64,000 nucleotides of DNA from Desulfonatronum thiodismutans. Lineage in GTDB: Bacteria > Desulfobacterota > Desulfovibrionia > Desulfovibrionales > Desulfonatronaceae. Positions 63,189-64,000 of the stretch are shown here, piece by piece. The position numbers and the translations under genes were made by a program. Numbering within the stretch: the first letter of the stretch is position 1; each line of letters begins with the position of its first letter. The notes under the pieces were generated by a model. That model had not been told where the DNA came from and searched no databases. It saw nothing but the letters and a program-made list of their open reading frames with translations. Location of the stretch: NCBI RefSeq assembly GCF_000717475.1, contig NZ_JPIK01000004.1, positions 267,843 to 331,842 on the forward strand, given 5' to 3'.

Positions 63189-63748
63189 CGTGCCCCCTGC
63201 TCGCGAGGCAAAAGAAACATTCCTTCCACTCGACGATCTGTGCGTCCCTGCACATCCACCTCTCTTTCTTCAACATTGAGCGTAATCACGTTGCCTTCCA
63301 ATCGGGTCCCGCCTTCTTCCACCCGGGCGTTGCCCTCCAGGCGCAGGACGCCCTGGTCCACCCAATAGGTGGCCATGTCGCCGTGACCGACACGGTCTTC
63401 GTGCTTCAAAAAAACCTGGCCAAAGGCGATCATTTGTTCAATGTCCACTTGAGCTTCCATATCCTGTTCCGGAACCATGCCCTCGGGCCGGGCTTCCCGG
63501 GGAAGGGTTCGCAAAAGCACTACCAGCCGTTCCGAGCGGAGCTGAAAATTCGGTCTGTCCACCCGCACGTCCCCGATAAACTCGATCTGATGGTCGCGAT
63601 GGGAGTAGCGCAACCGCTCGGCCGTGATCCGCGTCGGGATGGCCTCATCTTCCGCGGAAGAACTCCAGCCGGGAAGCAGAAACAGCGTAACCAAGACGAC
63701 CAGAAACGGAACCCTCAAAAGCCGGGGCAATGAAAACCGAGTTTCCAT
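63185..63748 (-). CDS. lptA: Lipopolysaccharide transport periplasmic protein LptA
   Basis: 187 residues, signal peptide at 1-32 (hydrophobic core LRVPFLVVLVTLFLLPGW, then SSAED), then the OstA-like beta-jellyroll: ITAERLRYSHRDHQIEFIGD, VGHGDMATYWVDQGVLRLEG, NARVEEGGTRLEG, all in the LptA bridge family. It carries LPS across the periplasm. The ATG directly follows the lptC stop. Confidence 0.9.
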   Translation of the reverse strand: METRFSLPRLLRVPFLVVLVTLFLLPGWSSSAEDEAIPTRITAERLRYSHRDHQIEFIGDVRVDRPNFQLRSERLVVLLRTLPREARPEGMVPEQDMEAQVDIEQMIAFGQVFLKHEDRVGHGDMATYWVDQGVLRLEGNARVEEGGTRLEGNVITLNVEEREVDVQGRTDRRVEGMFLLPREQGAR

Positions 63749-64000
63749 CTACAAACCGTGTCCGAAACTGTCTTTGGCGATGATCACTTCCACTCCGCCC
63801 TCGGCGTTGACCACCCAGGTGTTCAGGTCCACGTCACCCCGCTGCGAGCGGAGTTGCAGCCCCTGGCGATCCAGGAGGATGTCCCCGTGCAAAAATATGG
63901 TTTCATCAATTTGGACGAAAACAGCCTCGTCGGAATTGAGATAGGTCGGACCATGTTCCATATGCACTCCGGACCAAAGCCGGATGTCGCTGGTGGCCTG
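63749..64000 (-). CDS. lptC: LptC-family LPS export protein (partial)
   Basis: C-terminal 83 residues only; the gene starts beyond the window. The visible part has YLNSDEAVFVQIDETIFLHG, ILLDRQGLQLRSQRGDVDLN and VVNAEGGVEVIIAKDSFGHG, consistent with the LptC/OstA fold. Identification rests mainly on its place upstream of lptA and lptB. Confidence 0.8.
   Translation of the reverse strand, partial: QATSDIRLWSGVHMEHGPTYLNSDEAVFVQIDETIFLHGDILLDRQGLQLRSQRGDVDLNTWVVNAEGGVEVIIAKDSFGHGL

Overview
The window looks like chromosomal DNA of a Gram-negative, motile deltaproteobacterium of the sulfate-reducer type (Desulfovibrionales-like). This placement is inferred from gene content, not measured. Supporting genes are the lptC-lptA-lptB-rpoN-hpf-ptsN-rapZ block joined to mannose-family PTS genes, fdhE with mobA, a roughly 620-residue UbiD-type decarboxylase, a LUD protein with a cysteine cluster, a TRAP transporter, and an unusually dense set of chemotaxis and two-component proteins. 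The DNA is GC-rich by eye (about 60%), genes are tightly packed and many overlap by ATGA. No rRNA, CRISPR array, prophage or plasmid backbone is visible; there is one tRNA gene (Val, GAC).

Layout. 1-8300 (minus strand): a chemosensory operon reading response regulator, MCP, CheW, CheR, hybrid kinase, REC-PAS-kinase (cut by the window edge). 8400-9470: three operator-like palindromes, then a patch of two alternating palindromic repeat families beside a REP-associated (RAYT-like) transposase. 9473-13735: a sigma-54 activator and its MASE3 kinase, then nadD. 13741-22411: proA, a flavin-binding PPOX protein, a second MCP, acs with a LytTR regulator, and fdhE-mobA; two copies of a 125-130 bp inverted-repeat element lie here. 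22720-30455: tRNA-Val and the translation block thrS-infC-rpmI-rplT-pheS-pheT-merR. 30498-39160: small membrane and LUD proteins, then a signalling island with HEAT-REC, two EAL-HDOD proteins, PilZ and REC-PAS-kinase. 39178-48625: FAD oxidoreductase, deoxyhypusine-synthase-like protein, pyruvoyl arginine decarboxylase, SPOR protein, argS, fabD, rsmG, an MliC-type lipoprotein and a second deoxyhypusine-synthase-like gene. 48804-57193: UbiD, CheZ, SH3 protein, TRAP transporter, ACT protein and phenylacetate-CoA ligase. 57293-64000: PTS IIC-IIB-IIA, rapZ, ptsN, hpf, rpoN, lptB, lptA and partial lptC.

How it fits together. The translation genes form one long transcription direction, with infC probably starting at an ATT codon overlapping thrS. 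The rpoN block links lipopolysaccharide export, sigma-54 and nitrogen/carbon PTS signalling. Polyamine genes (arginine decarboxylase plus two deoxyhypusine-synthase-like enzymes) suggest a polyamine-modifying function. The most notable individual signals are an apparent frameshift in a T9 tract at the start of the PTS IIC gene, a LytTR regulator upstream of acs whose receiver has lost its phosphorylation residues, the duplicated inverted-repeat element placed right after gene ends, and the RAYT/repeat cluster.
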